In this document: in pieces, positions 35,672 to 44,268 of the stretch
Layout of the letters: each line of letters starts with the position of its first letter
Numbering within the stretch: the first letter of the stretch is position 1
From: Legionella maceachernii
GTDB lineage: Bacteria; Pseudomonadota; Gammaproteobacteria; Legionellales; Legionellaceae
Assembly (NCBI RefSeq): GCF_900167045.1
Contig: NZ_FUXJ01000005.1
Location: 1-64,000, forward strand
Length of the DNA: 64,000 bases
Direction of reading: 5' to 3'
The notes under the pieces: generated by a model
The model's input: only the letters and a program-made list of their open reading frames with translations
The model's database searches: none
Told to the model about the DNA's origin: nothing
Made by a program: the position numbers and the translations under genes

Positions 35672-37933
35672 TTACACAGACATACCCATGGTTCGACCCT
35701 GCTGGCTTAGGTTCTCACGCAGCTGCGTGAGTTCGGCTGATCTTACTTCATCAAGGTGGCGGACTGCAGTCAAATCAATACTCGACCACCGCCCCCGTCC
35801 CACCAACTCAAGGGGCCGACCAACGTGCGCGCGCCCCGCACCCCGAATTAATGCAAAATCGAAACCAAGACCAGAAGTAGAAGCAGAGGCCAAAGGAAAC
35901 CACGAATCTTTTTTGGTACCTGTCACCCAATAATTAGAAAAAGTCAACGACCTAGGGAATGTACCCTCTTTAAAAGATGGTTTCGGCTCAAAAGAGCGGT
36001 CTTTTCTACAGTATTCTTGTGCGACATGCGCAGGAACTTCACGCTGGGCTTTGCCCACGGCCATCCACGCAGTATCTATCTCATGCCAATTTTTAGCCGA
36101 ATACCATTCATCAAAATTATTCACAAAGTGCTCGAGCGCTTCGATGAGCGGCGTTAAATCAAAATGTTTGGAATGTGTGAGGGTCTTGCCATGCTGCTGG
36201 TAAGTTAATCCTTCTTCTTCTATCTTTTCTATCTGAATTAAAAGATGGGCCTTGGTCTCCTCATCCATATGGCGCTCTAACATCCGGCACATGTGTGTGT
36301 CTTTCGCCCAATAGGCATATTCATAAGCGGTACAGTGAAAGGTTCTTCCGGAGTAATCAGTGAACTTACCGGACTTTCTGAGAAGGGCCTGAATATCTGA
36401 GGATGCTTTCAAAATAGCATCGGCTTCGTCTTGTTTGCCTTTTGCCACATCATCCAGGATTTGACGGACTTGGAAGCCCGGTAAAGCTTGACATGCTTCT
36501 TTGGCTTCTTTGGGTAGTCTTTCCCATTGGACATCGCTCAATTTATCCAGTAGCACTTCTGGTTCGATATCAACCTCCGTGATAACAGATTCATTTTTGG
36601 GTGTGATGACTTCAGGATGAATGGCCGCATCTTTTCGAATTTGCTCAAAGTATTTTTGATTTGCACAGGTAGGGTCCACGATGTTAGCAAAATCCGTACA
36701 AATTAAACCTTGATGGGTGATGAATTTTGCGTTTTCTCCGCGGGCGTCAAGGTCTAATATCATGAAGTCATCCATGTGTGGGTTTTCTTTGGTTGCCGTG
36801 ACGGTTCGAAAACCTGTTTCAAATTTTTGTTGAATGGCATCTTTATCTTCTGCGCTTAACGAATGAGAAAGCCCGAACTTACTTGCATGAAGGTTGAAAA
36901 AAACACAAAGCGCTTCTTCCACATCATCCCCCGCACTTAAGGCTTGCGACACAGTTTCGACCAACTCTTGGCTTAATTGAGGGGATGCATCCAGAATCAT
37001 CCCGAAATTTTTATCACTGATGCCTTGTGCTCGGCAATACACATTCATCACACCTAAGTAAAATTGCGTCAAGATGGACAAACGCTCGGCTTTCTCTTCC
37101 TTTTTAGTATAGGTGCCAAGATAAAACGGCGACCCCTGAAGTAACGTCGAAAGGTCCGGTGCGCAAACACCCAAAAGGGCCTCGATATAATCTTTTGCGG
37201 TGGCATCTCCACCAAATCCCATTAACGCATTGATATGCGCTTGATTGATTTCTTGTTTTACAGTCCCATCAAGGGTGCGTTTAAAATAGTTCTGAACATC
37301 AATTTCGATTCCAAATAGTGTTTGACACTGCTCTTTTAAAACACGCAGAATGTCTTGAAATGCGGCACCCTCTGGTAAGGCTATCAACACGCAGCCAATT
37401 AACTGAGTGCGTGGGTCTGGGCGTGCTAACGTCACTTCAGGGAAAATACGATGCATGCTATTGTACAAAGGAGATAGAGGATTTCCTGCCCCATCATTGC
37501 GCCGATTTACATTAAATACTGGATTCACCACCACAGAGTAAGGGTCTTGCACGCGAGGTCGCAATTGAATGCTGTATAAATTAGAGGGTTTGGTGAGAAA
37601 ATGAATGACCGATTGCCCATAGCTATCCCTCATCGCTATTACGGCTTCCATGTAGGTGTTTATTTGAGCCAAGCGTTCCTCTTTCACTTGACGTAGGGAG
37701 GTTCCTTCTTCCAGCAATGACATATCAAATTCGAGCGCGCTTTTATAAGATTCCAATTCCTCGTAAGCGGCGCCATCCTCAAAAAACGCTTTTAACTCCA
37801 CATTTGACTTACAGGTATTGTCTGTGCTGATGTTCTGTCCTGCAATAAAAGGCACCCGAAGATGTACCCGATTGTTATTAGGATTAATGTAGAGGTATCT
37901 CGATGATCTAGGCTCGGTCAATGGAATCCGCAT
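35672..37933 (-). CDS. Large soluble orphan protein, candidate Dot/Icm effector
   Basis: 753 residues, hydrophilic, with no signal peptide or membrane segment and no enzymatic motif I recognise. The start MRIPLTEPRSSRYLYINPNNN is arginine- and asparagine-rich. A Trp/Tyr/His-rich block at about 535-680 (EYAYWAKDTHMCRMLERHMD..., PLIEALEHFVNNFDEWYSAK, PAHVAQEYCRKDRSF) gives the impression of a module I associate with Legionella accessory proteins, but I cannot verify this. The C-terminal tail is Glu/Ser/Arg rich (DEVRSAELTQLRENLSQQG), which would suit an E-block-type translocation signal. It has no operon partner. It lies beside mobile-element relics. Confidence 0.6.
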   Translation of the reverse strand: MRIPLTEPRSSRYLYINPNNNRVHLRVPFIAGQNISTDNTCKSNVELKAFFEDGAAYEELESYKSALEFDMSLLEEGTSLRQVKEERLAQINTYMEAVIAMRDSYGQSVIHFLTKPSNLYSIQLRPRVQDPYSVVVNPVFNVNRRNDGAGNPLSPLYNSMHRIFPEVTLARPDPRTQLIGCVLIALPEGAAFQDILRVLKEQCQTLFGIEIDVQNYFKRTLDGTVKQEINQAHINALMGFGGDATAKDYIEALLGVCAPDLSTLLQGSPFYLGTYTKKEEKAERLSILTQFYLGVMNVYCRAQGISDKNFGMILDASPQLSQELVETVSQALSAGDDVEEALCVFFNLHASKFGLSHSLSAEDKDAIQQKFETGFRTVTATKENPHMDDFMILDLDARGENAKFITHQGLICTDFANIVDPTCANQKYFEQIRKDAAIHPEVITPKNESVITEVDIEPEVLLDKLSDVQWERLPKEAKEACQALPGFQVRQILDDVAKGKQDEADAILKASSDIQALLRKSGKFTDYSGRTFHCTAYEYAYWAKDTHMCRMLERHMDEETKAHLLIQIEKIEEEGLTYQQHGKTLTHSKHFDLTPLIEALEHFVNNFDEWYSAKNWHEIDTAWMAVGKAQREVPAHVAQEYCRKDRSFEPKPSFKEGTFPRSLTFSNYWVTGTKKDSWFPLASASTSGLGFDFALIRGAGRAHVGRPLELVGRGRWSSIDLTAVRHLDEVRSAELTQLRENLSQQGRTMGMSV

Positions 37934-38190
37934 GCTCTTTTTTCGCTATAAGTGTACATTTAATGTTAATTATAAACCATTTTAGCAAAATGGCCCTGCG
38001 CTATCCGAACATGCGATTTTAAGTGCTACATCTATTGAAATCCAGGGCTTGTTGTTTAAATTTTGGCTTTGGATTGGCATTTTACCACTGAGATTTACTA
38101 TCGGCTATACGATAGATTCTAACTGAATATAATACAAGAGGCGCGATGCAAAGAGGGGCATTTATCCGCGTTTTGCGAGCAAATGGACTT

Positions 38191-39066
38191 TTAAACACAC
38201 CCTGTTCTATGCCAATGAGTTGCAATATCGAGACGACGCGCAATCCAAATATCTGGGAATTGATTAATATAATCAATGAATTTCTTAACCGCGATGCAAC
38301 GGCCAGGATGGCCACTAAATCGCGGGTGTAGGCCAATGGACATCATCGTTTGTCGTTGTTCTTGATAGAGATAATCAAACGTATTTTTTAAGTGATTAAA
38401 AAAGTCATCGGCTGTAACAAATCCAGGCGTGGTACCGAAGCGAAAGTCATTACAGTCTAAAGTGTAGGGAATAATGAGGTGATTTGCCTCAAAATAGGGA
38501 TAATCGTCTGCGTAGTTATCCGAATCATACAAAAAGCCGCCAATTTCTAATAATAATTCGCGCGTATATTGACTATGGCGACCACTATACCAACCTCTGG
38601 GGCGTTGGCCAGTCAGTTCTTCTAAGGTTTCAACACAACGCAAGATATGGGTTTTTTCCTCAGCACGTGAAAGTGTTTCATAATCAATCCATCGCCATCC
38701 GTGCCCTGCGATCTCATGTTTGGCCTTTCGAAGGTAATCAGATAATGCTGGATTGAGGCTTAGGGCAAAACCTGTAAGAAAAAAAGTGACGGGAATTTTC
38801 TTTTCATCAAACAGCCGAATCAACCGCCAAATGCCCGCACGGCTTCCGTATTCGAAGAGAGATTCCATACTGAGACTGCGTACGCCTGCAGCTTTGTGAA
38901 CGAGCGGAAATTCGCCACCGTATGTCTCGGCAAAATTATCACCATTAATAGGGGATAACTCAGCACCTTCTTCATAATTGATTACAAAATTGATTGCTAT
39001 CCTTGCTTGATGGGGCCATTGAATTTGTGGCGTGTTTCCACCGTAACCCACTAGCATTCGTGCCAT
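38191..39066 (-). CDS. Polysaccharide deacetylase-fold protein, PuuE-type allantoinase-like
   Basis: 291 residues of the NodB/polysaccharide deacetylase fold. The usual TFDDG metal motif is replaced by VINYEEGAELS, as in the metal-independent PuuE allantoinase group. Other family strings are GGEFPLVHKAAGVRSLSMES and FEYGSRAGIWRLIRLF, AGHGWRWIDYE and WYSGRHSQYTRELL, then DDFRFGT-like DCNDFRFG. The proposed reaction is hydrolysis of allantoin or a related cyclic amide. The gene downstream of a GNAT gene (6-base gap) suggests an operon. Uricase or allantoicase partners are not in the window, so the true substrate may differ. Confidence 0.8.
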   Translation of the reverse strand: MARMLVGYGGNTPQIQWPHQARIAINFVINYEEGAELSPINGDNFAETYGGEFPLVHKAAGVRSLSMESLFEYGSRAGIWRLIRLFDEKKIPVTFFLTGFALSLNPALSDYLRKAKHEIAGHGWRWIDYETLSRAEEKTHILRCVETLEELTGQRPRGWYSGRHSQYTRELLLEIGGFLYDSDNYADDYPYFEANHLIIPYTLDCNDFRFGTTPGFVTADDFFNHLKNTFDYLYQEQRQTMMSIGLHPRFSGHPGRCIAVKKFIDYINQFPDIWIARRLDIATHWHRTGCV

Positions 39067-39072
39067 GATGAT

Positions 39073-39942
39073 TCATCCTAACTCAAAAGAAGTGATGCCG
39101 TAAATTTCTTCAATAGGAAGTTTAGGCTCGCCTCTTAAATACATCCGTGCAGTTTCGAATACCTTTTCAAGGCGATAACGTTTCACCAGAGCGAGGGCAT
39201 TTTGATTATTTTCTGGGATATCCAAATAAAAGAAATCGTCTTGGGCGTATTTTATCAAGGCTAAAAATAATTCGTCGGCAATTTTTTCATTATCTGCAAA
39301 TAAAGGACCGATTTTATACCCTTTGCGACATGCTCTTATTACTCCATAACCCTGCAATTTACTGTCCTTAAAATAGCCTAAACTGGCTCCCTCAGGTTGA
39401 TTAATCCAACATTTAAGAAAGTTTACTCTTGAGGTTGGGAAGTGTTGGCGATCGTAGTTGGCGAGTAAATTGAAATTGATTTTCGTCAGAGATTGAATCG
39501 CGCTATTGGGTTTCGCTAGGGTTTGAATCCCTTGACCACGATAGCGAATGTTATGGTGTGCTATTTTATAGCCTAGACGAGCATATTTATCCGTCATGTT
39601 AATCACGCCATCTAAGCCAGCATTGCGTTTTCCTATATAAGCTAAGCGCTGTTTGGTTAATGCCAGCCCATACTGTTGACCTCGATAATGTGCATCAACC
39701 ACATAAAGACCGCAGAATGCAAACGAATCGTCATAAATCACAGCAGAGCCTATCGCAACAATCTTGCCATTTAACTTTCCTGCAAAAAAGCCATTAGGAT
39801 CGGCCTCGTAAAAGCACTCTGCATCATGCAAACCCGGATTCCATCCTTCTTTTGCAGCCCAGTCAATCGCGAGCTGGATTTCCTCTTTGCTCATGCGTTC
39901 GATGGTGTAGTCGTGTAGCATTTTTTTTCTGGAAAAATCCAT
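39073..39942 (-). CDS. Two-domain GNAT N-acetyltransferase (YitH/YitI-like)
   Basis: 289 residues. The N-terminal GNAT domain (about 10-140) shows FCGLYVVDAHYRGQQYGLALTKQRL, the acetyl-CoA pyrophosphate loop. The C-terminal half (IGPLFADNEKIADELFLALI, FFYLDIPENNQNALALVKRYRL) matches the second domain found in this GNAT subfamily. It lies just upstream of the PuuE-like gene on the same strand. The substrate is unknown. Confidence 0.8.
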   Translation of the reverse strand: MDFSRKKMLHDYTIERMSKEEIQLAIDWAAKEGWNPGLHDAECFYEADPNGFFAGKLNGKIVAIGSAVIYDDSFAFCGLYVVDAHYRGQQYGLALTKQRLAYIGKRNAGLDGVINMTDKYARLGYKIAHHNIRYRGQGIQTLAKPNSAIQSLTKINFNLLANYDRQHFPTSRVNFLKCWINQPEGASLGYFKDSKLQGYGVIRACRKGYKIGPLFADNEKIADELFLALIKYAQDDFFYLDIPENNQNALALVKRYRLEKVFETARMYLRGEPKLPIEEIYGITSFELG

Positions 39943-40370
39943 TAAGCGTCTGTAACAAGTATAGATAAAATTTATTGAGTGAAGGGTCTGCTGATTAAGA
40001 TATGTCTTTGAGGATTTTAATGAGTTATTATAGAAAAGGCTAAATCAATAGAGCACATGGTTTCTGAAAGGACTATGACTTACGTAGTTTGGTGAGTTGC
40101 AAATTTTCCTCCTGAGCATGTGCATCCCTGCGCAAGATCCATCTTCGAACAATCCATGTTCTGGAAATTTGCAACTCCCAATACCTATACTTTAACGGTT
40201 TCAGAGTAAGAGTACATTAAGCAATAAGCGCTCTAAACCCCAAGAGATTTCTTGTAACGCATAGGGAATAATCTTTTATCAGTTTGTTATGTCTTATTCT
40301 GATCGCAAAAAATTTAGGTTAATTGACGTGAATTTTGGGCAAATGGGCACTTAATTGTGGCCAAGTAGCA
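39943..40370. other. Intergenic region with an 84-bp inverted-repeat element
   Basis: No gene is seen. GAGTTGCAAATTT (40094-40106) and AAATTTGCAACTC (40165-40177) form a perfect 13-bp inverted repeat around a GC-richer centre, like a miniature element or a large hairpin. The rest is AT-rich and presumably carries the promoter of the GNAT-PuuE unit on the left side. Confidence 0.45.
40094..40177. repeat. Perfect 13-bp inverted repeat, possible miniature element
   Basis: The two 13-base arms at 40094-40106 and 40165-40177 are exact reverse complements. The 58-base centre contains CTCCTGAGCATGTGCATCCC. No other copy was noticed in this window. Confidence 0.5.
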
Positions 40371-41573
40371 CTAAGTGATTAATCGAGCCACGTCATAGAT
40401 AGTGATTGGTGAATCAATTCCTTTCACTTTTACCCGTAGATGTCCATTGGTTTCAATTTCTTTTGCCACCTCTTGATAGGTCGATTCAGAAATCAAGATC
40501 TGGCCTCCAAGACTGAGCTCTTGGATACGCGCAGATAAATTCACTGAAGAGCCAATGGCACTGTATTGCATGCGCTTTTTTGAACCGATATTCCCCACTA
40601 CAGCAATCCCTGTATTAATTCCTATACCCATTTCCAAATGAGGTAAGTTAAGTTTTTTATTTAAAGAATTAAGTTTTTTTAATTCGCGCTGCATTTCTAA
40701 AGCACAAGTTATAGCACGCAAGGAGTCCTTTCCAGAAGAGTGGGGAGCACCAAAAATAACCATGATCGCATCCCCAATAAAGGCATCCACTGTTCCCTGA
40801 TATTTTTCGATAACCCGAACCATCTTGGTAAAATAGGTATTCAAAAGAGCAACCAGTTTCTCGCCGGGAAGTGTCTCAGATAAAGGAGTAAAATTTCTTA
40901 GGTCGCTAAACATAATCGTTATTTTGTTTTCTTGACCGCCTAATTTCTGATGTTCAGGAGATTGCAGAATAGTATTCACCACCTCATCAGACATGTAAAA
41001 ACTAAATACTTTCCGGATAAATTGATTACGTAATTCAAGTTGTTTTTTTATTTTTCGCAATAAAAGATTAGCATTACGAAGACTGAGCTGTTCTTTGGCT
41101 ATGTTTGCCAAATTCAATAAAAGGTCGAGTTGTTTTGCGCTTAGTTTTTTAGGGATAGTGTCTGCCAAACAGAAAGTACCTACGTTATAACCTTGCGGGT
41201 CGGTCAAAGGAACCCCAGCATAAAATCGAATGCGCGGATCATGCTGTACAAGAGGGCTATTAGCAAATCGTTCATCAAGGTAGGTGTCGTTAATAATCAG
41301 TGGCTTACTTCCTTTGATGGTTTCATTACAAAAAGCAATCTTTCGTGGAGTTTGTTTTTGTTTTAACCCCTGCTTTGATTTAAACCACTGCCTTTTTTCA
41401 TCAAGAAAGGCAATATAACAAATAGGAATTTGAAATAAATCGATGGCAAGTTGTACGAGTCGATCATAACTTTCTTCTGGTGCTGTATCCAGGATCTTTA
41501 GCCCTTGTAGAGCATCAAGTCTTTTTTGCTCAAAATGTTCGTAAGATTCCATTTTACTGACTCGTTTTGGCAT
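40371..41573 (-). CDS. GAF-domain class III nucleotidyl cyclase
   Basis: 400 residues. A GAF sensor domain (about 20-170; ICYIAFLDEKRQWFKSKQGL, IINDTYLDERF, FYAGVPLTDPQGYNVGTFCL) precedes a coiled linker and a class III cyclase domain (about 215-400). The metal-binding Asp residues are in MFSDLRNFTPLSE and AFIGDAIMVIFG. The transition-state Asn and Arg are in SSVNLSARIQ. The base-specificity positions are unusual: Ala where adenylyl cyclases have Lys (VDAFIGD), and Ser where they have Asp or Thr (YSAIGSS). It is likely a soluble cyclase responding to a small ligand or redox state. Whether it makes cAMP or another cyclic nucleotide is uncertain. Confidence 0.85.
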   Translation of the reverse strand: MPKRVSKMESYEHFEQKRLDALQGLKILDTAPEESYDRLVQLAIDLFQIPICYIAFLDEKRQWFKSKQGLKQKQTPRKIAFCNETIKGSKPLIINDTYLDERFANSPLVQHDPRIRFYAGVPLTDPQGYNVGTFCLADTIPKKLSAKQLDLLLNLANIAKEQLSLRNANLLLRKIKKQLELRNQFIRKVFSFYMSDEVVNTILQSPEHQKLGGQENKITIMFSDLRNFTPLSETLPGEKLVALLNTYFTKMVRVIEKYQGTVDAFIGDAIMVIFGAPHSSGKDSLRAITCALEMQRELKKLNSLNKKLNLPHLEMGIGINTGIAVVGNIGSKKRMQYSAIGSSVNLSARIQELSLGGQILISESTYQEVAKEIETNGHLRVKVKGIDSPITIYDVARLIT

Positions 41574-41711
41574 ATTTAAACCTTAGATTTTTACGAAGCC
41601 AATATTCGTAATCGTTTTTAGTGGTATGTAATTAAATATTAGTCTTGTTTGGCAAAGATATCGATACAGTGGCGGCTAAAGCCAACAGCTTGAGGCTATC
41701 AAAGACTAGCT

Positions 41712-42593
41712 TCAAATTCGTGCGCAATTCCTTCCTTCGGCTTTCGCCTTATACAGAGCCTGATCAGCGTGTTCTATGGATTGTTCAACAGTAATATCGT
41801 TTTCAATCTCTGCTATTCCAAAAGACACGGTAACATGAATGGCCTCATTCTGATTGACATTAATTTTCATCGAAGCAATTCCTTCGCCTAGGCGTTTAAT
41901 AATCTTTAAGGCAAATTTTGCATCGGCATTTTGTAGGCAGATTAAAAATTCTTCCCCACCCACACGGAAAAATTTATCGTAGGGCCGCAAGTGTTCAATG
42001 ATAAACCGGGATATTGATGCTAGGACATAATCCCCTGCAGTATGTCCGTACTGATCGTTCACTTTCTTGAAGTGATCCAAATCCAGCATGACGATGCTAC
42101 ACGCTTGTATATTGCGCTTGACCAAATTCTGTTGTTCTCGCAATACCGCAAGCATACTGGTACGGTTAATTGCACCAGTCAGCGCATCACGGTTATACAG
42201 TAATTCACCCAGTTCTCGCTGCAAAGCGGATATTTCAAGTCGCACTTTTTCCAAGGCGTTAGAAAAATTGTCATAATCAAAAGGCTGTATTGTTCTGCCA
42301 TTATCGATTGCAGATAATAAATTGGTTGCTTCTTTATGCATTTTAAGATGTTCTTCGCCTAAAGCCGAAAATCCAGGAAGTTGGCGCAATTTCTCAGATG
42401 CACTTCTATAATACCATTGCCCAAATCGGCATTCTTTGTGCGCGTCTTGACTCATGTCATGTTGATCCGCAGGTAGTCGACATGTAAGAGAACGAATAAG
42501 GGCGTTATGCCATTGTTGATGGTTATAAAGTGCTTGCTCAAGTTGAAGAATCGCCTCTTGCAATTCTTCTCGGCTTAAAGAATTAATTTGCAT
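41712..42593 (-). CDS. Diguanylate cyclase with CZB zinc sensor (DgcZ/YdeH-like)
   Basis: 293 residues, close to the 296 of E. coli DgcZ. The N-terminal CZB domain (about 20-125) has the zinc ligand set: His in QQWHNALIRSL, Cys in HKECRFGQWYY, and His residues in GEEHLKMHKEA. The GGDEF domain (about 135-293) has the active-site RVGGEEFLI. Its RPYD sits five residues before it, so the product-inhibition I-site (RxxD) is intact. It should make c-di-GMP under control of zinc occupancy. It is separated from the neighbouring cyclase gene by 138 bases on the same strand. Confidence 0.9.
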   Translation of the reverse strand: MQINSLSREELQEAILQLEQALYNHQQWHNALIRSLTCRLPADQHDMSQDAHKECRFGQWYYRSASEKLRQLPGFSALGEEHLKMHKEATNLLSAIDNGRTIQPFDYDNFSNALEKVRLEISALQRELGELLYNRDALTGAINRTSMLAVLREQQNLVKRNIQACSIVMLDLDHFKKVNDQYGHTAGDYVLASISRFIIEHLRPYDKFFRVGGEEFLICLQNADAKFALKIIKRLGEGIASMKINVNQNEAIHVTVSFGIAEIENDITVEQSIEHADQALYKAKAEGRNCARI

Positions 42594-42760
42594 TTTATTA
42601 ATCCATTAGTCATCGTCTAATATACTTCAGCTGATGTGAACTGAATCAGAAAGCATTTGATGATCAATGGATTTTTATTTCTAAAAAATCCATTTGATTG
42701 TTCAGCGTGTTAAACGCATTATTACAGCGATGAGATAAGGAATATAAGGGATAAAAAAGA

Positions 42761-43990
42761 ATGCCTATAGCGGTCATCATTCTTTTAATGGTGTTGTTTG
42801 CTATTGCCTTGCGCCGATTAATTAGGGTGGTCATTCCTATTTGGACAATGATGACTGTGGGTGCCGTGGCGGTCTTATTACTCCAGCAAATCACCGCGTC
42901 AAGCGCTCTTAATGCCATAGAGCCTGAGGTAATGCTTTATTTATTTGGGGTTTTCTTAATCTCGCAGGCTGCGGAAGAGTGTGGTTATTTAGCGCATTTA
43001 ACTGATAGAATTTTTCATCACGCGCATACAGGGAAACAAGCGTTAGCGATTATTGTTTTCATTCTAGGATTAAGTGCAGCACTATTAATGAATGATACAA
43101 TAGCAATTATTGGCACGCCCATTATCTTACAGTTGTGTAAAGCCCACAAAGAGTTAATTAAGCCACTGTTATTTGCCTTAGCGTTTTCAATCACCATTGG
43201 AAGCGTACTTAGTCCAATAGGGAATCCACAAAATTTACTGATTGCGGTAAAGGGAGAAATGGCTTCTCCTTTTCTTGATTTTATTGGTCCTTTAATCATT
43301 CCGACGCTGCTTAGCCTTATCCTTATTTATTTACTGATTTATTTTAAATTCAGGAACACCTTAAATGAGCGTATTGAAAAAACGCCTTCTGCACCAATTA
43401 ATAATCCTCGTGTAGTTATTCTGGTTAAACTAAGTTTAGCGACCCTATTTGTTTTAGTGTTCGTCAAAATATCAATGGATTTTATCCAAACAAACGCACA
43501 AATTAATTTTAGTTACATTGCACTTTTCTCGGCATTACCTCTGTTGTTAAGTAACCAGCGTTGGACTTTCATCAAAAAACTCGATTGGGGAACACTCATT
43601 TTTTTTGCGAGTACGTTTGTGCTGATGCAAGCAGTATGGGAAAGTGGTTTTTTTCAAGAGAACATTAATCATTTTCATTTTACTGTCACGCGTATCCCTG
43701 TGATTTTGATTATCAGCATTATTCTTAGTCAATTTATTTCCAATGTTCCTTTAGTTGCCTTGTATTTACCGTTGCTATTGCATCATCAGCTGCCAGATTC
43801 TCATCTTTTAGCATTGGCAGTAGGAAGCACAATCGCTGGTAATTTATCGATCTTAGGTGCAGCAAGTAACATCATCATTATCCAAAATAGTGAAAAACGG
43901 CGGGTCAGGGGATTTGGATTTTTAGAATTTATAGAACTGGGTGCACCGTTAACGCTAGTTCCCATTTTGGTTTATGCTTATTTTTTATAG
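42761..43990 (+). CDS. Anion permease of the ArsB/NhaD/SLC13-like ion transporter superfamily
   Basis: 409 residues with about ten to eleven membrane segments. The pattern LSAALLMNDTIAIIGTPIIL and SVLSPIGNPQNLLI, and in the second half ISNVPLVALYLPLL and AGNLSILGAASNIIII, is the duplicated re-entrant-loop signature (xNPQN and AASN) of the IT superfamily. It probably exchanges an inorganic or carboxylate anion, or Na+/H+. The substrate is not predictable by eye. It is a single gene with a start about 25 bases after a purine-rich AAGGAATATAAGGG region. Confidence 0.82.
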   Translation: MPIAVIILLMVLFAIALRRLIRVVIPIWTMMTVGAVAVLLLQQITASSALNAIEPEVMLYLFGVFLISQAAEECGYLAHLTDRIFHHAHTGKQALAIIVFILGLSAALLMNDTIAIIGTPIILQLCKAHKELIKPLLFALAFSITIGSVLSPIGNPQNLLIAVKGEMASPFLDFIGPLIIPTLLSLILIYLLIYFKFRNTLNERIEKTPSAPINNPRVVILVKLSLATLFVLVFVKISMDFIQTNAQINFSYIALFSALPLLLSNQRWTFIKKLDWGTLIFFASTFVLMQAVWESGFFQENINHFHFTVTRIPVILIISIILSQFISNVPLVALYLPLLLHHQLPDSHLLALAVGSTIAGNLSILGAASNIIIIQNSEKRRVRGFGFLEFIELGAPLTLVPILVYAYFL

Positions 43991-44002
43991 AAGAGTAATT
44001 GA

Positions 44003-44164
44003 ATGGATAGTCTACCGTGTCGAAGCTTGCTCGCTTTAAGTTTAATGATATTTTACATTGCCGATATACAGGGAGGTGTTGGGCCTATTTTTTCCGTTTA
44101 TCTACGCTCAAGTTTAGGGTGGGATACTAGTCAGGTGGGTATTGCTCTGGTATCTTGGCATTGA
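44003..44164 (+). pseudogene. MFS transporter, N-terminal fragment
   Basis: A 53-codon frame reads MDSLPCRSLLALSLMIFYIADIQG..., then SVYLRSSLGWDTSQVGIALV, the first membrane helix and loop of a major-facilitator transporter. It stops at 44162-44164, and no continuation was found before the beta-CASP gene. It is a truncated relic. Confidence 0.65.
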
Positions 44165-44268
44165 TATACACTACATCGAAATCATCCAAAAATAGCAGCG
44201 ACTTTACGACTTAAACTGATCGCCTTTGATCATTGAATGACGGAATATACTACATGCATGGAGGGGCG

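Noticed and set aside
35688..35933. A plus-strand frame of 81 codons, arginine- and proline-rich
   Set aside because: It is the antisense shadow of the C-terminus of the large minus-strand gene.
37934..38190. Candidate gene in the gap between the large orphan and the PuuE-like gene
   Set aside because: Frames here are short and overlap the PuuE-like gene in antisense. They look like shadow frames.
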